From positions 849 through 12,309 of the forward strand of contig BLJB01000680.1 of assembly GCA_013423325.1 (NCBI GenBank): a stretch of 11,461 nt of DNA, in the 5' to 3' direction. Shown piece by piece: positions 1 to 8,369 of the stretch (its first letter is position 1; each line of letters opens with the position of its first letter). The DNA comes from Usnea hakonensis (Eukaryota > Ascomycota > Lecanoromycetes > Lecanorales > Parmeliaceae). A model generated the notes under the pieces. That model worked only from the letters and a program-made list of their open reading frames with translations, searched no databases and was not told the origin of the DNA. The position numbers were made by a program, and so were the translations under genes.

Positions 1-88
1 TATACTATTAGGGAAAAACCTTACTACTTCTCTATATATATATTACTATCTATATATAGATCTGAATACCACTTTAGTTATATCTCTG
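1..88 (-). other. sequence 3' of LINE ORF1, leading toward missing ORF2
   Basis: This AT-rich stretch lies downstream of ORF1 in the minus-strand direction. In non-LTR elements of this type a short spacer or overlap separates ORF1 from ORF2 (endonuclease plus reverse transcriptase), so ORF2 would start beyond position 1. Nothing else is recognisable here. The TATA-rich run near 35-60 is ordinary for RIPed sequence. Confidence 0.4.
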
Positions 89-1642
89 TTAGGGTTTCGC
101 TATTATTTATATTTCTCCCACTGCGATTTCCTTCTCTAAAGCTTGAATCTTAGTAATCTCGGCCCGGATTTAGATTGACTCCTCCTCGCTAAGTCCCCGG
201 CCCTAGTTCGTACTCTCCCTAATCCTTTCTCGGAGTATAGCTTTTAGTTCTTCGGGTCTACTCCTTTAGGTCGAGGCTATAGATTCCTTTATCTTCGTCT
301 CCTCCTTCCTGCCTTGGCTCCCCTTACCGTTCGTTTCCTACTAATATTGGCCGTAGAATAGCCTTTTCTTCACGAGCCTCCTCGCTATATACCTCTTTAT
401 CTTGGTCTTGAACTAGTAGTCTGTATCGTATATAGTATAGCCTTTCTTCCCGTACGCCGCGTATCCCGGGGCTGCTGCCGGTGCTACTATTATATATATT
501 CGGGTATCGTACGTCTGATTACATTTAGCGTACCGTACCTCGTTTTGATACGTTCTCGCGATATGACTATATTCCTGATACCTATAGTACCTAGTTAGGG
601 AGGCCGCCTGGTCGAATCTCTCTACCGCTTTCATTTCCTTCGCTTTAACGAGTCCGTTAAGTATTAGGGTATCTGCTATCTCTGGGGTCGGGAGGTTTAG
701 TATTAATAACGAGTACTTTTTTATCTTATAGCTATTAGATAGCTACCTAATTCCCGTGATCTCAAGTTCCGGGTATATTCTCCGGTTGTCCTATTTAATC
801 CTCCTCTTTGTCCCTAGCCACGCACTAGTATCTACTCTATTAACTCTGATACCGTGTACTATTACCGGGTATATCTTTCGTATAATGCTGGCTGACGCGT
901 ACTTCTCCGTGAGCCAGGACGTGTCCTTCTCTAAGTCTTCTTTTGCGTCCGTCGTGGTTGTCTAGATTAGGAGGTCGCTACTACGAAGATAGCGTGCCGT
1001 CTCTAGCTATTCGACTCCCTCTCCTTATATCCGTATATCCTTTAGTTCCCTTAGGATCTCTTCCGCTATTTCTCCTATACTCTTGCTTTCCTTCTCGTCT
1101 CTGACTCGTATTAGGAGCTATCTCCGTTTTCTCGAATCCTCTAGTTAGATCGTGTGGACTATAGCGCTAGGGGGGCCCCCCCTAGGTGTTTTGAACGGGT
1201 TTCCTTAGCTCTATCTAGTAGTTGGGCTATCTTGACGCGTCGGCGTACTTGCCTAGCTTCTTATTCGTTCCTCCTCGCGTTATCTCGTCTACTTTTCTTT
1301 CTCCTATTATAGCTCCGCGCATAGCTTCGTAATTTCTCGACTCTGTCCTTCTACGAGTACTCGTATAATATCAATTGACGCGTTTCCCGCTACTCGGTAT
1401 TCGTCCGGTATAGGTTCGAATAGGATCTTGAGTATCTAGAGTACCTCTTCTAGGCTCCCTATCTATATTATTAGTATCGCGAACGCGGTAGCCGCGTCTT
1501 GTTTTACTTCCGTGTCGGTATGCTCTACCCCCTTGGGGGTAGTAGTAGTCCCTATTGTGTCTATATCTAGTAGTATATCTTCTTCTTCTAGTTCCCCACC
1601 TAATGTGAAAGGCTTCTCTTCGTGCTGGTTGTTGTACTTCAT
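89..1642 (-). pseudogene. RIP-inactivated ORF1 (gag-like nucleic-acid-binding protein) of a fungal LINE, Tad-like
   Basis: ORF1 proteins of fungal non-LTR retrotransposons bind element RNA and form the transposition particle with the ORF2 reverse transcriptase. The frame starts at an ATG whose first base is 1642 and runs without a frameshift for about 515 codons. It is broken only by TAG/TAA, never TGA, and ends near 107 or 89. The only open stretch over 70 codons is 413-634 in this same frame (634 and 1642 differ by 336 codons). The order fits LINE ORF1: an acidic N-terminus, a middle region with the Trp-Leu and basic segment seen before the knuckles in such proteins, two zinc knuckles at 494-589, and a charged Lys/Arg/Glu C-terminus. 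Most knuckle Cys codons read TAT/TAC (Tyr), a G-to-A change in coding sense. Base composition (GC in the mid-40s percent by eye) contrasts with the rest of the window. Family placement comes from motif pattern; clade (Tad versus related) is inference. Confidence 0.82.
494..589 (-). other. two degenerate CCHC zinc knuckles of LINE ORF1
   Basis: Counting residues from the ATG at 634, knuckle 1 has its ligand positions at 16, 19, 24 and 29 (C-x2-C-x4-H-x4-C spacing), occupied by Tyr, Tyr, His, Tyr. Knuckle 2 uses positions 35, 38, 42 and 47 (C-x2-C-x3-H-x4-C, the shorter spacing common in LINE ORF1 proteins), occupied by Tyr, Cys, Tyr, Tyr. Each Cys-to-Tyr or His-to-Tyr change is one RIP-type transition (TGT/TGC to TAT/TAC, CAT/CAC to TAT/TAC). 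Spacing is perfectly kept while ligands are lost, which dates the damage to point mutation rather than indels. Confidence 0.85.
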
Positions 1643-1904
1643 TTTCGATCTAATTATTCTAATATCTATAATTCTATTTAATTATATTATATATTATCTA
1701 AACTAATATCTTTATAACTAGATTATCTATACTTAATTATTTAAATAGAAAGAATTTAATACGAAAAGATAATAAGAGCTTTTTAGATTAATCGAGAAAA
1801 AAATAAAAAAGTAAGAGCTAGTCCTTAAAAAGTTTTTAAAAAGCTAGAAATATTTAGAGGTATATTAAAAGCCCTTCTATCTTAGATATCTTTTAAAAAC
1901 TAGA
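1643..1904. other. AT-rich RIPed spacer, no gene seen
   Basis: The sequence switches within about 15 bases from the mid-GC ORF1 block to very AT-rich sequence lacking CA and TG. It contains A/T runs and no recognisable coding, RNA or repeat structure. In minus-strand terms it is where a LINE 5' UTR would be, but the difference in mutation level suggests it is older flanking DNA. Confidence 0.5.
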
Positions 1905-2138
1905 CTTTATATTAAGATTTAATTCTATATTAAGATTTAAATCTATACTAAGATTTAGCTCTATATTAAGGTTTAAATCTATATTAAGGATTAGCTCTAT
2001 ATTAAGGTTTAGCTCTATATTAAGATTTAGCTTTATATTAAGATTTAGTTCTATATTAAGGTTTAGCTCTATATTAAGATTTAGCTCTATATTAAGATTT
2101 AAATCTATACTAAGGTTTAACTCTATATTAAGATTTAT
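1905..2138. repeat. 18-bp tandem repeat, 13 units
   Basis: Thirteen head-to-tail copies of an 18-bp unit (consensus CTCTATATTAAGATTTAG on the plus strand) fill exactly 234 bases with no indel. Units start at 1905, 1923, 1941 and so on to 2121. Variation is almost all transitions: GATTT versus GGTTT, CTATACT versus CTATATT, TAG versus TAA at the unit end. Because 18 is a multiple of three, one plus frame and one minus frame stay open through the array, but there is no start codon and nothing suggests it is translated. It sits 263-496 bases upstream of the LINE ORF1 ATG in that gene's orientation. Confidence 0.93.
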
Positions 2139-2210
2139 ATAATAATAGTATTTTTCTTTTATTTAGAGAGCCTCGTCTCTATATTTGAAATTAAATTTTA
2201 AATAAAATTT

Positions 2211-2267
2211 ACTCGCCGTATTAATATAATATAATTATAATATTCGCGTTATATTAATATAGCGAGT
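2211..2267. repeat. inverted repeat, 19-bp arms with 19-nt spacer
   Basis: The left arm (2211-2229, starting ACTCGCCGTATT) and the right arm (2249-2267, ending ATAGCGAGT) are inverted copies matching at 17 of 19 positions. The two mismatches are one adjacent CG in one arm against TA in the other, which could be one RIP-type or deamination event per strand. Two rare surviving TG/CA dinucleotides flank it (near 2185 and 2268). It could be an element end, a palindromic remnant of a small inverted-repeat element, or a hairpin. No target-site duplication is evident to me. Confidence 0.7.
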
Positions 2268-2369
2268 CATTATTATTTATTTAGTTAATATTTTCTTTTT
2301 TAAAAATTTCTTTTATTTTTCTATTTTATCTATAACCTTTTTCTCTTCTATATCTATATCTCTTATAAG

Positions 2370-2455
2370 TTATAATAGACTTATTATAAGCTATAGTAGA
2401 CTCGTTACTAGGTCTATTAGTAGACTTATTACTAGGCCTATTAGTAGACTCGGGG
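2370..2455. repeat. degenerate 21-24 bp direct repeat, about four units
   Basis: Units begin near 2370, 2391, 2414 and 2438 and share a core of CTATTAGTAGACT followed by CGTTACTAGG or TTATTACTAGG. The last unit is cut off by a GGGGG run. Later units are 23-24 bases long. In the plus frame starting at 2368 it reads as a short Ser-Arg-Leu-type octapeptide repeat, so it may be a low-complexity coding remnant. It is not in the same frame as the long plus-strand frame that follows. Confidence 0.6.
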
Positions 2456-2548
2456 GTAATTAAATAATTAATTATAGCGCTTATATATAAGAGTACTCTA
2501 GTCGTATTATCGAATATTTACTAAAAAATATATAACTTAATAAAACTA
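2456..2548. other. short AT-rich spacer, nothing recognised
   Basis: RIP-saturated sequence between the degenerate repeat and the long plus-strand frame. No promoter, repeat or gene is recognisable. Confidence 0.4.
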
Positions 2549-4804
2549 GTAGAAGATAAGATTACTTAAGTTAATCTAATTAAAAATATCCTATAAGTTA
2601 TAATTAATAAAATAAAAGTTATAAATAAAATTCTTAATAAGATATAGAGGATACTTATTAATAATAATTTATAGAAGGCCCACTTTATTATAAAAGAGAA
2701 AGCCTATCTAAAAATAGATTTCGCCTTATTATAGGATCTATAGAAAAAAGTATTATTAAATAGAAATTATAAAAAAAAATATATAAAGGGGATTAAATAG
2801 ATATAGAGTAAATCTATCTAGAAATAGAAATTTAGTATACTTAAAGAGAACTATCTTATAGCTATAAATAAAGTAGCGAAATAATTTAAATATATAGATA
2901 CTAAATCTATAATTAAAAAGATTATATTTATTAGAATCGAGTATAATAGTTATAGAAGGGGGTTAATAAGAGAGATAATAATATAAAACTAATAATACCT
3001 TATAGAGATACTCGATCCTAATATAGCAAAATTACGTCTTATATAAATAGTAATAGAAGAGGCCCTCGCTAGCTATAAAATTAATATAATAAGACTAGTT
3101 TAATTAGCTAGTAATAAGCGCCCTCGCGCTACTAAATAATATTAATATAAATAGTATTATACTAATTTAGTCAGCTTTTAGAGTAAGTTAATTAATAATA
3201 AAAGTAATAATAACTTCGCGTCTATACTATTTAATAATATAGATATAAATATAGATAATTCTAATAATAATAATAATAGTAATAAGATATATAAATATTA
3301 TAGATTATCTTTTTCGCTACGGATACGGCTTTTATAAAAAAACCCTCGATTTACGAGGATAGATAGAGACGCTAGATAGATAGAAATACTTAATACTATT
3401 ATTATTATTAATATTAATTTTAGCTATATTTATTATAATTATCTCTATACTATTACTATTTATCTTAATATATAAGTTAAGTTCTAATTAGCGCTAGATT
3501 TATAAGGCCGCCTTATCTAATACTAGAAGAATAGAGCTAATATAGATATATTTAAAATTAGTATTTAAATAAAGTATTAGTAGTAAATAAAATCTCGTCT
3601 TTAGATAGAAGAGGACGTCTATAGAGTATATATCTAGTATATAATTATACTATCTTTTATACTAGTACTATTAGATAATCTAGTCTATATAATTATTAAT
3701 AAAATTATAGAATCTAGCGTTTACTAAGCTTAGATAGATACTAGTAATTTAATTATATACGAAATATTTAGGTAGTTATAGAAGGGCCTAGATAGTAAAG
3801 TAGATATTAGCGAGCTAATTAATACTAAATTTAATATATATCTCTACTACTAGACGGAGAGAAATAGCTAGCTAAATAAGGGCTAGCTAAAAACAATATT
3901 CTATTCTCTAAATTAGTAAATAATCTAATAAGATATCTAATATTAAATATTATATATCTACCTCTATTTAGATAATAATTACTAACTAGTATCCTATTTC
4001 TATTATACTAAGTTTATATAGTCTAGAGATTCTATATACTTTTACTATATTAATATAAACGTCCCTAGATATTTAAAGTATAAATATAATATAGTAATTA
4101 TCTAAAGATCTATATCCCTAGATAATAAGAGTATAGATAGTTATATAATAATTATACTAGACTTCTATAGAAATATATTAGAGTAGTAGAGATAAATTAA
4201 GTCCCGGGGTAAATAGATAAATAGATATATATATAGTATAGATAAGATTTAGAATATTAAAAATATTATTAATTTTAGTAATTTTACGTCTACGCCCTAT
4301 CTCTATAATAACGTTTATATTACTTAATTAGAGATACTATATAAGTTAATATCGGGTATACTAACCTTATATCTATATTATACGATATTACTATAGTTTA
4401 TAGATATCCGGAAAGATAGCGAAACGCTTAATAATAAGAAATTAAATAAGTAATCTAATCTCGCGATAGCCTATATTAAGTAGAAGGCTATTAAACTTAT
4501 ATTATTAAGACTTATAAATCGATTTAGTCTAATATTATATAGATTCTTTATTAGTATATAGTTCTAGCTTATATCTTTAATTAGCTAGGTACTCGTTTAT
4601 AGAAATATATAGAATAATCCTATAATTTAGGGATAGACGAGTATTTTATTAAATTTAAATTATAATATTATAAAGTAGAAAGTTATCTAGTATTAACTAG
4701 AGGCGCTACGCGTATTTAAGATAGTATAGAATAGAGTAAAAGTAGCGAAAAAGACCTTTTATAATATAGAGAGTTACTTCGCTTAATATTATATTTAATA
4801 GCTA
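2549..4804 (+). pseudogene. possible RIP-saturated gene of unknown family (one ~750-codon frame with only TAA/TAG)
   Basis: I do not recognise this region. Reading plus frame 2549, about 750 codons pass with roughly 70 stops, all TAA or TAG, a density close to the chromodomain end of the identifiable Gypsy frame. The translation is hydrophilic: an Asn/Ser run and an Arg-rich patch lie around 3240-3370, and the C-terminal third is basic. A second plus frame has slightly more stops (about 12-13 versus 10 percent over 3340-4800), and the minus strand is not clearly worse, so the coding strand is uncertain. No reverse transcriptase, DDE or tyrosine-recombinase motif was found in any frame I read. 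Being RIPed at saturation implies it was once duplicated, so it is probably a transposable element or part of one. It could also be non-coding repeat. Confidence 0.28.
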
Positions 4805-4887
4805 AATAGTCTATATATAGTTAACTAGAAAAATTATATAATATAGTTTTAATAAATTTATAGTTTTTATTTTTATAGGGGTAATAA
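4805..4887. other. AT-rich junction between unknown segment and LTR element
   Basis: RIPed sequence with T-rich runs just outside the putative LTR end at 4888. A 5-bp target-site duplication would be expected immediately outside the LTR (about 4883-4887). Its partner lies beyond the right edge of the window, so this cannot be tested here. Confidence 0.35.
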
Positions 4888-4921
4888 TGGGATTCATGGA
4901 ATCATATATAGTATAAATACA
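4888..4921. other. un-RIPed island at the putative LTR end, with hyphenated palindrome
   Basis: Five CA/TG dinucleotides (4888, 4895, 4897, 4903, 4920) lie within 34 bases, against almost none in the surrounding kilobases. Positions 4891-4903 form a palindrome GATTC-ATG-GAATC with 5-bp arms. The island begins TG, consistent with an LTR terminus. The extreme end may have been spared, or may be too close to the edge of the duplicated sequence to be mutated. Confidence 0.6.
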
Positions 4922-5550
4922 TAAATAATAAATCTATCTAGAAGAAAGTAAATATAAGAAGTAAATACTAAGTACTAAGACTTTATAAATTAGTAAGAGC
5001 TATAGTAATACTAAGGCTAACTAAGATACTACTATAATAATATTCCATAAATACGAAAATACCTATATCCTATAGACTAGGTAATAAAAGATATAATAAT
5101 ATAGTAAAAGTTATAATAATAGCCTATAAGATCTATAAAATAACTCTATATTAAAAGTCTATTTCGACCCCTATAGTAGTACTAGGAATAGTAAATACGA
5201 TAGTAGCCTATATTAATAAAGTAGTATACGAAAGGCTTTAGAAAATAAGCTATTATAATATCGTAGATATATAATATAATAAAAAGATATATTAATAAGC
5301 TATTAAAATCTTCTATAGTAGGTTCTAATACGTAGTAGGGTATATTATAGTAGTAGTATAAGTATATAGCGGAGTAGTAAATATAAGGCTTTACTATTAA
5401 AGCCTTTTATAGAAGGCCTTAAATATTATAATAATAATAATAAGGTACCTTAGAAAGCTCTATTAACGGCTATAGATAAATACTATATATATTAAAAGGA
5501 TAGTTACTAGGTTAATAAGACTTTTATTATCTTTATTATAATCTAAACTA
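4888..5550 (-). repeat. putative 3' UTR and 3' LTR of the Gypsy element
   Basis: This interval lies between the end of the pol frame (about 5551) and the un-RIPed motif at 4888. In a Ty3/Gypsy element on the minus strand it must hold the 3' untranslated region and the 3' LTR. The plus strand starts TGGGATTC at 4888, so the LTR would end in CA on the minus strand, as LTRs do. I could not find the inner LTR boundary or a clear polypurine tract, and the matching 5' LTR is outside the window, so the extent is inferred from position only. Confidence 0.5.
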
Positions 5551-5586
5551 TTATATCCTATTATTTCTAGCCTATCGTACTTTACT

Positions 5587-5727
5587 TTTAAAGTTAGTAA
5601 CTAGATCTATAGTATTACTAAGTTATCCTTTAATACGTTATTAATTCTTATACGGACTATAGCCCTTCTATCTTATTAGATACCTCTCTCCTTACTTTAT
5701 AATAATACGTTTAACTTTCTATAATTT
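5587..5727 (-). other. chromodomain at the C-terminus of Pol
   Basis: Chromodomains bind modified histone tails (H3K9 methyl marks in studied chromoviruses) and steer integration to heterochromatin. The segment of about 47 codons has the family layout: Val-x-x-Ile near the start, Arg-Tyr-Leu-Ile-Arg, a stop where Trp is expected, then Lys-Gly-Tyr-Ser, two stops at the second Trp region, and a Leu-rich helix. Trp TGG to TAG is the RIP outcome, so the aromatic cage is lost. It defines the element as a chromovirus. Confidence 0.9.
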
Positions 5728-6239
5728 ATATATATTAATATCGCCTTTAATAAATACTAAATCTAGTTACTCTAAGATAGGTCGACTATATAGATCTAAA
5801 CCTAGGGGTATAGGTTCTAGTATAGTAATACTAATAACTAGATATACGCGCCAATATATAAATAGATTAAGTTTATAGACGAGATTACTAATTTAATTTA
5901 ATATCTTAAAGAGTCCTATATATTATTATTCTAGTTTCTTCGTAATAGTAGTATTACTAGGTATATTATATCCCTTATAGAGTCTTAGAAATATAGCTTA
6001 CCCTTCTTTAAATATAAGAGGCTTATAATATTTATTATAATAATATTTAGCGCTTATACTTACGAATACTAGTACATTAGCGGCGATAACGCGTATTATA
6101 GAAAGATAACGATCTAACTTAGATATAATAATAAAGACTAGGTCTAAAAGCTAATTTAGCTTAAATTTATAATTAGTCTTATTAGCTAACTAATCGGTAG
6201 CTAAAATACTAGAGTTTAAGATAGACTAAATACGCGATA

Positions 6240-6650
6240 AGATCCTTAGCTACTACTTAGAATAGTCTAAGGTAGCTATAAAATACTATAATATAATCTC
6301 TATAATTTAATTAGTTCTCTTACTCTAGCTATTAGTCTAAGAGTAATATATAATAGAGTATAGAAGCTTAATATAGAGCTTTTTAAATAATACGATCTAT
6401 AGTTCTAATAGGAACTTTAGATCCCGATCTAAGAGAATTACTTTAGATAGACCCTAATCTTCTATTTCTAATTATTTAAGTAGTATAGTAGTCTACTTAC
6501 TTACTATCTATATTATTTTCCTAGGTATTATTATATTCCTTTTACTAAACTTACACGTAACTAATATAGCTATATTAAACCCTTTAGATAAGACTAATAA
6601 GGCTAGAATAAAATCTATTATAAGAGTATAAAATAGTATTAGAGAACTAT
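6240..6650 (-). other. integrase catalytic core (DDE), Glu changed to Lys
   Basis: It joins element DNA to the host chromosome. The first Asp is at 6613-6615 in an Ile-Ile-Asp-Phe-Ile-Leu-Ala-Leu context. The second is at 6427-6429 in Leu-Asp-Arg-Asp-Leu-Lys-Phe. The third position lies exactly 36 codons on (6319-6321), giving the D-x35-E spacing, but reads AAG (Lys). GAG to AAG after a T is the RIP change. The residues around it, Ser-x-Arg-Thr-Asn, fit the family. Confidence 0.92.
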
Positions 6651-6702
6651 AGATTAGTTATATATTACTATATAGAGCGTAATATCGAGTTTAGTAAACT
6701 AA

Positions 6703-6819
6703 ATAGTCTAGATAATACTTTAGATACTCTTAAAGGTATCTAGATAGTTCTTAAATATATTAGAAATATACTACCCTCTTATAATAGCGCGTAAATCCTA
6801 GATATCTCTCTATAATATA
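6703..6819 (-). other. integrase HHCC zinc-binding domain, all four ligands mutated to Tyr
   Basis: The N-terminal integrase finger has the spacing H-x4-H-x29-C-x2-C. The four ligand codons are at 6817-6819, 6802-6804, 6712-6714 and 6703-6705, and all now read TAT (Tyr). The Gly-Phe pair expected just after the second His is kept. His (CAT/CAC) to TAT/TAC and Cys (TGT/TGC) to TAT/TAC are single RIP transitions. Confidence 0.88.
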
Positions 6820-7120
6820 AATAATATCTAGTATATCTTTAACTACTATTTATAGTATATATAATTATCTAGCTCCGATAGCTTTATCGATATAGTAGAT
6901 TAAATAATTAGATAACTTATTAGATATCTTATCGATTAGGAATATAGCGGTTATAGAAGGCTTCGATAACTTAGAAGGCTTTTTTATATCTATTAGAGAC
7001 TTCCGTAAGTTATACCTTAGTATCCTAACGGTAATAGCTAGTATCTCTATAGATCCGATATAAGATCTCGAGGCTATTATAAGTTTTAATAATATAGTAG
7101 GCTTAGAATACTATAAGAAT

Positions 7121-7174
7121 TTAATTAAAGACTTAATTATAGAAGCCTTTTACGACTACTATTATACGACCGGA
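7121..7174 (-). repeat. 54-bp direct repeat, copy A (in pol linker)
   Basis: Starts TTAATTAAAGACTTA and ends ACGACCGGA on the plus strand. It matches copy B at 7319-7372 over the same 54-base length without indels. Most of the few differences are transitions. Both copies are in the same reading frame of the linker. Confidence 0.8.
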
Positions 7175-7318
7175 AAAGGCTTTAGTAATCTTATAGTAAT
7201 AATATATAACTCGATAAGTCTAATAAGAGATCTCTAAGACCTAATATAAGTAGTATTAGAAATATTATTAGAAGGTATTATAATAGGAGCTTCTAGTAAA
7301 GGTATATCTATAATAGCG

Positions 7319-7372
7319 TTAATTAAAGGCTTAGTTATAGAAGCCTTCTATAACTACTATTATAGAACCGGA
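7319..7372 (-). repeat. 54-bp direct repeat, copy B (in pol linker)
   Basis: Starts TTAATTAAAGGCTTA and ends AGAACCGGA on the plus strand, the partner of 7121-7174. The 198-base offset is a multiple of three, so the duplication keeps the Pol frame. Confidence 0.8.
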
Positions 7373-7659
7373 GCTCGTATTATTATAATACTATTAGAAG
7401 TATCTAGAGGTACTATAATAGCTTTATAAGATATAGTCTCCCTCTATATAAAAGGGAGTTTAATATTTCTATCCTTAAAACCTTTCTTATCTTTAGATTA
7501 TAATATAGTAAGTACCTTCTTTTATATAGAATTAATATTATAATCCTTAGCGATTCTTTATTTAAACTTATTAGTTATATTAACTAGAGTAGTAGTATAC
7601 GTATATAAGATATTAAGCTCTAAGTATTATAATAGTATATTATTATAATTATTATTAGC

Positions 7660-8165
7660 TAGCCTTAAAAGTATATTAAGTATAATATTTACCTTTCCTA
7701 GCTTATAATATATGTCGAGATTAAAGATCTAAAGGTACTAAGAGGCCCTAATAAGTCTTAGATTTAATTATAACTTAAAGATAGTATTTAGTAAGAATTA
7801 TTTAGTAATATCTATTATAGCTAAGTAGTTAGTAAAGATAATAAATTTATATTTACTTAATTTAACTAGATAGCGGATCTTTCGAATAGTCTATACTAGT
7901 ATAGCGACTTCTAGCTCTATAAATTAATAGTTTACCTTTATAATAATAAGTAGATAATTTAAAAATATAATAGGACGTATTTTCTTTTATTCTTAGATAA
8001 TATATATTATAGTTAATAATATAGTAGATATAGACTTCGCTAACTTTAGTAGGATTTCCTCTTTATTTAGACCTCTTCTACTCGTTTTATTATAAGGTTC
8101 TATTTCACTATTATAGTAAATAACGACTCTAAACCCGAATTTCTTTAATATATCTATATTAATAT
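7660..8165 (-). other. RNase H domain of Pol
   Basis: It degrades the RNA strand of the RNA/DNA hybrid. It starts with an Ile-Asp-Ile-x-x-x-x-Phe-Gly-Phe segment near 8130-8165, the first catalytic Asp region. It ends with the strongly conserved Gypsy block that includes Asn-Leu-Arg-Leu-Ile-Arg-Ala-Ser, a Tyr-Tyr-Lys-Leu-Gly-Lys-Val-Asn-Ile stretch and a terminal Leu-Leu-Arg-Leu-Ala (7660-7790). A charged insert of about 35 residues lies after the first strand. Several Gln/Trp codons are now stops. Confidence 0.9.
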
Positions 8166-8369
8166 AAAGGACCTTATTAAATAAGAAATAAATTAAATAA
8201 AAAGGCTTACTAAGTAGGCTCTATAAGGTAGCGAAAGACTCTAGCTCTACTACTATAGGCTCTACTAGGCGAATAATAGTAGAAAAGGTCTTTTACTTAT
8301 AACTATCTTTTAAAAATAGCTTTAATAGCTCTATCTTTTAATTCTAGAATAGTTTAGTAATTTATATAT

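Larger units (their letters stand above)
6911..7432 (-). other. extended Ser/Pro/Lys-rich linker between RNase H and integrase
   Basis: Between the last conserved element of the post-RNase H region (a Lys-Leu-Pro-Phe-Ile motif near 7450) and the Leu-Ile-Tyr-Tyr segment leading into the integrase finger (near 6905) there are about 170 extra codons, all in frame. Family members I know have these two motifs nearly adjacent. The linker is built of recurring Lys-Ala-Ser-Ile/Lys-Pro-Ser phrases and contains a 54-bp imperfect direct repeat. It looks like an in-frame low-complexity expansion within Pol rather than a foreign insertion. Confidence 0.6.

Noticed and set aside
413..634. Separate small gene of 73 codons on the minus strand
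   Set aside because: It is in exact phase with the ATG at 1642 and carries the ORF1 zinc knuckles. It is an internal stretch between TAG codons, not a gene of its own.
756..965. 69-codon plus-strand open frame
   Set aside because: It lies antisense within the LINE ORF1 frame, has no family features, and is explained by the surrounding minus-strand gene.
1512..1706. 64-codon plus-strand open frame with a hydrophobic tail
   Set aside because: Its first two thirds are antisense to the start of LINE ORF1 and the tail is AT-rich spacer, so the apparent membrane segment comes from AT-rich Ile/Leu/Tyr codons.
1905..2138. CRISPR array or telomeric repeat
   Set aside because: Units are contiguous with no unique spacers, the 18-bp unit is not telomere-like, and the context is eukaryotic retroelements.
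2549..4804. A tyrosine-recombinase (Crypton or Starship-type) or a second Gypsy pol
   Set aside because: I looked for catalytic Arg/His/Tyr patterns, YxDD and DDE spacing in both strands and found no convincing set.
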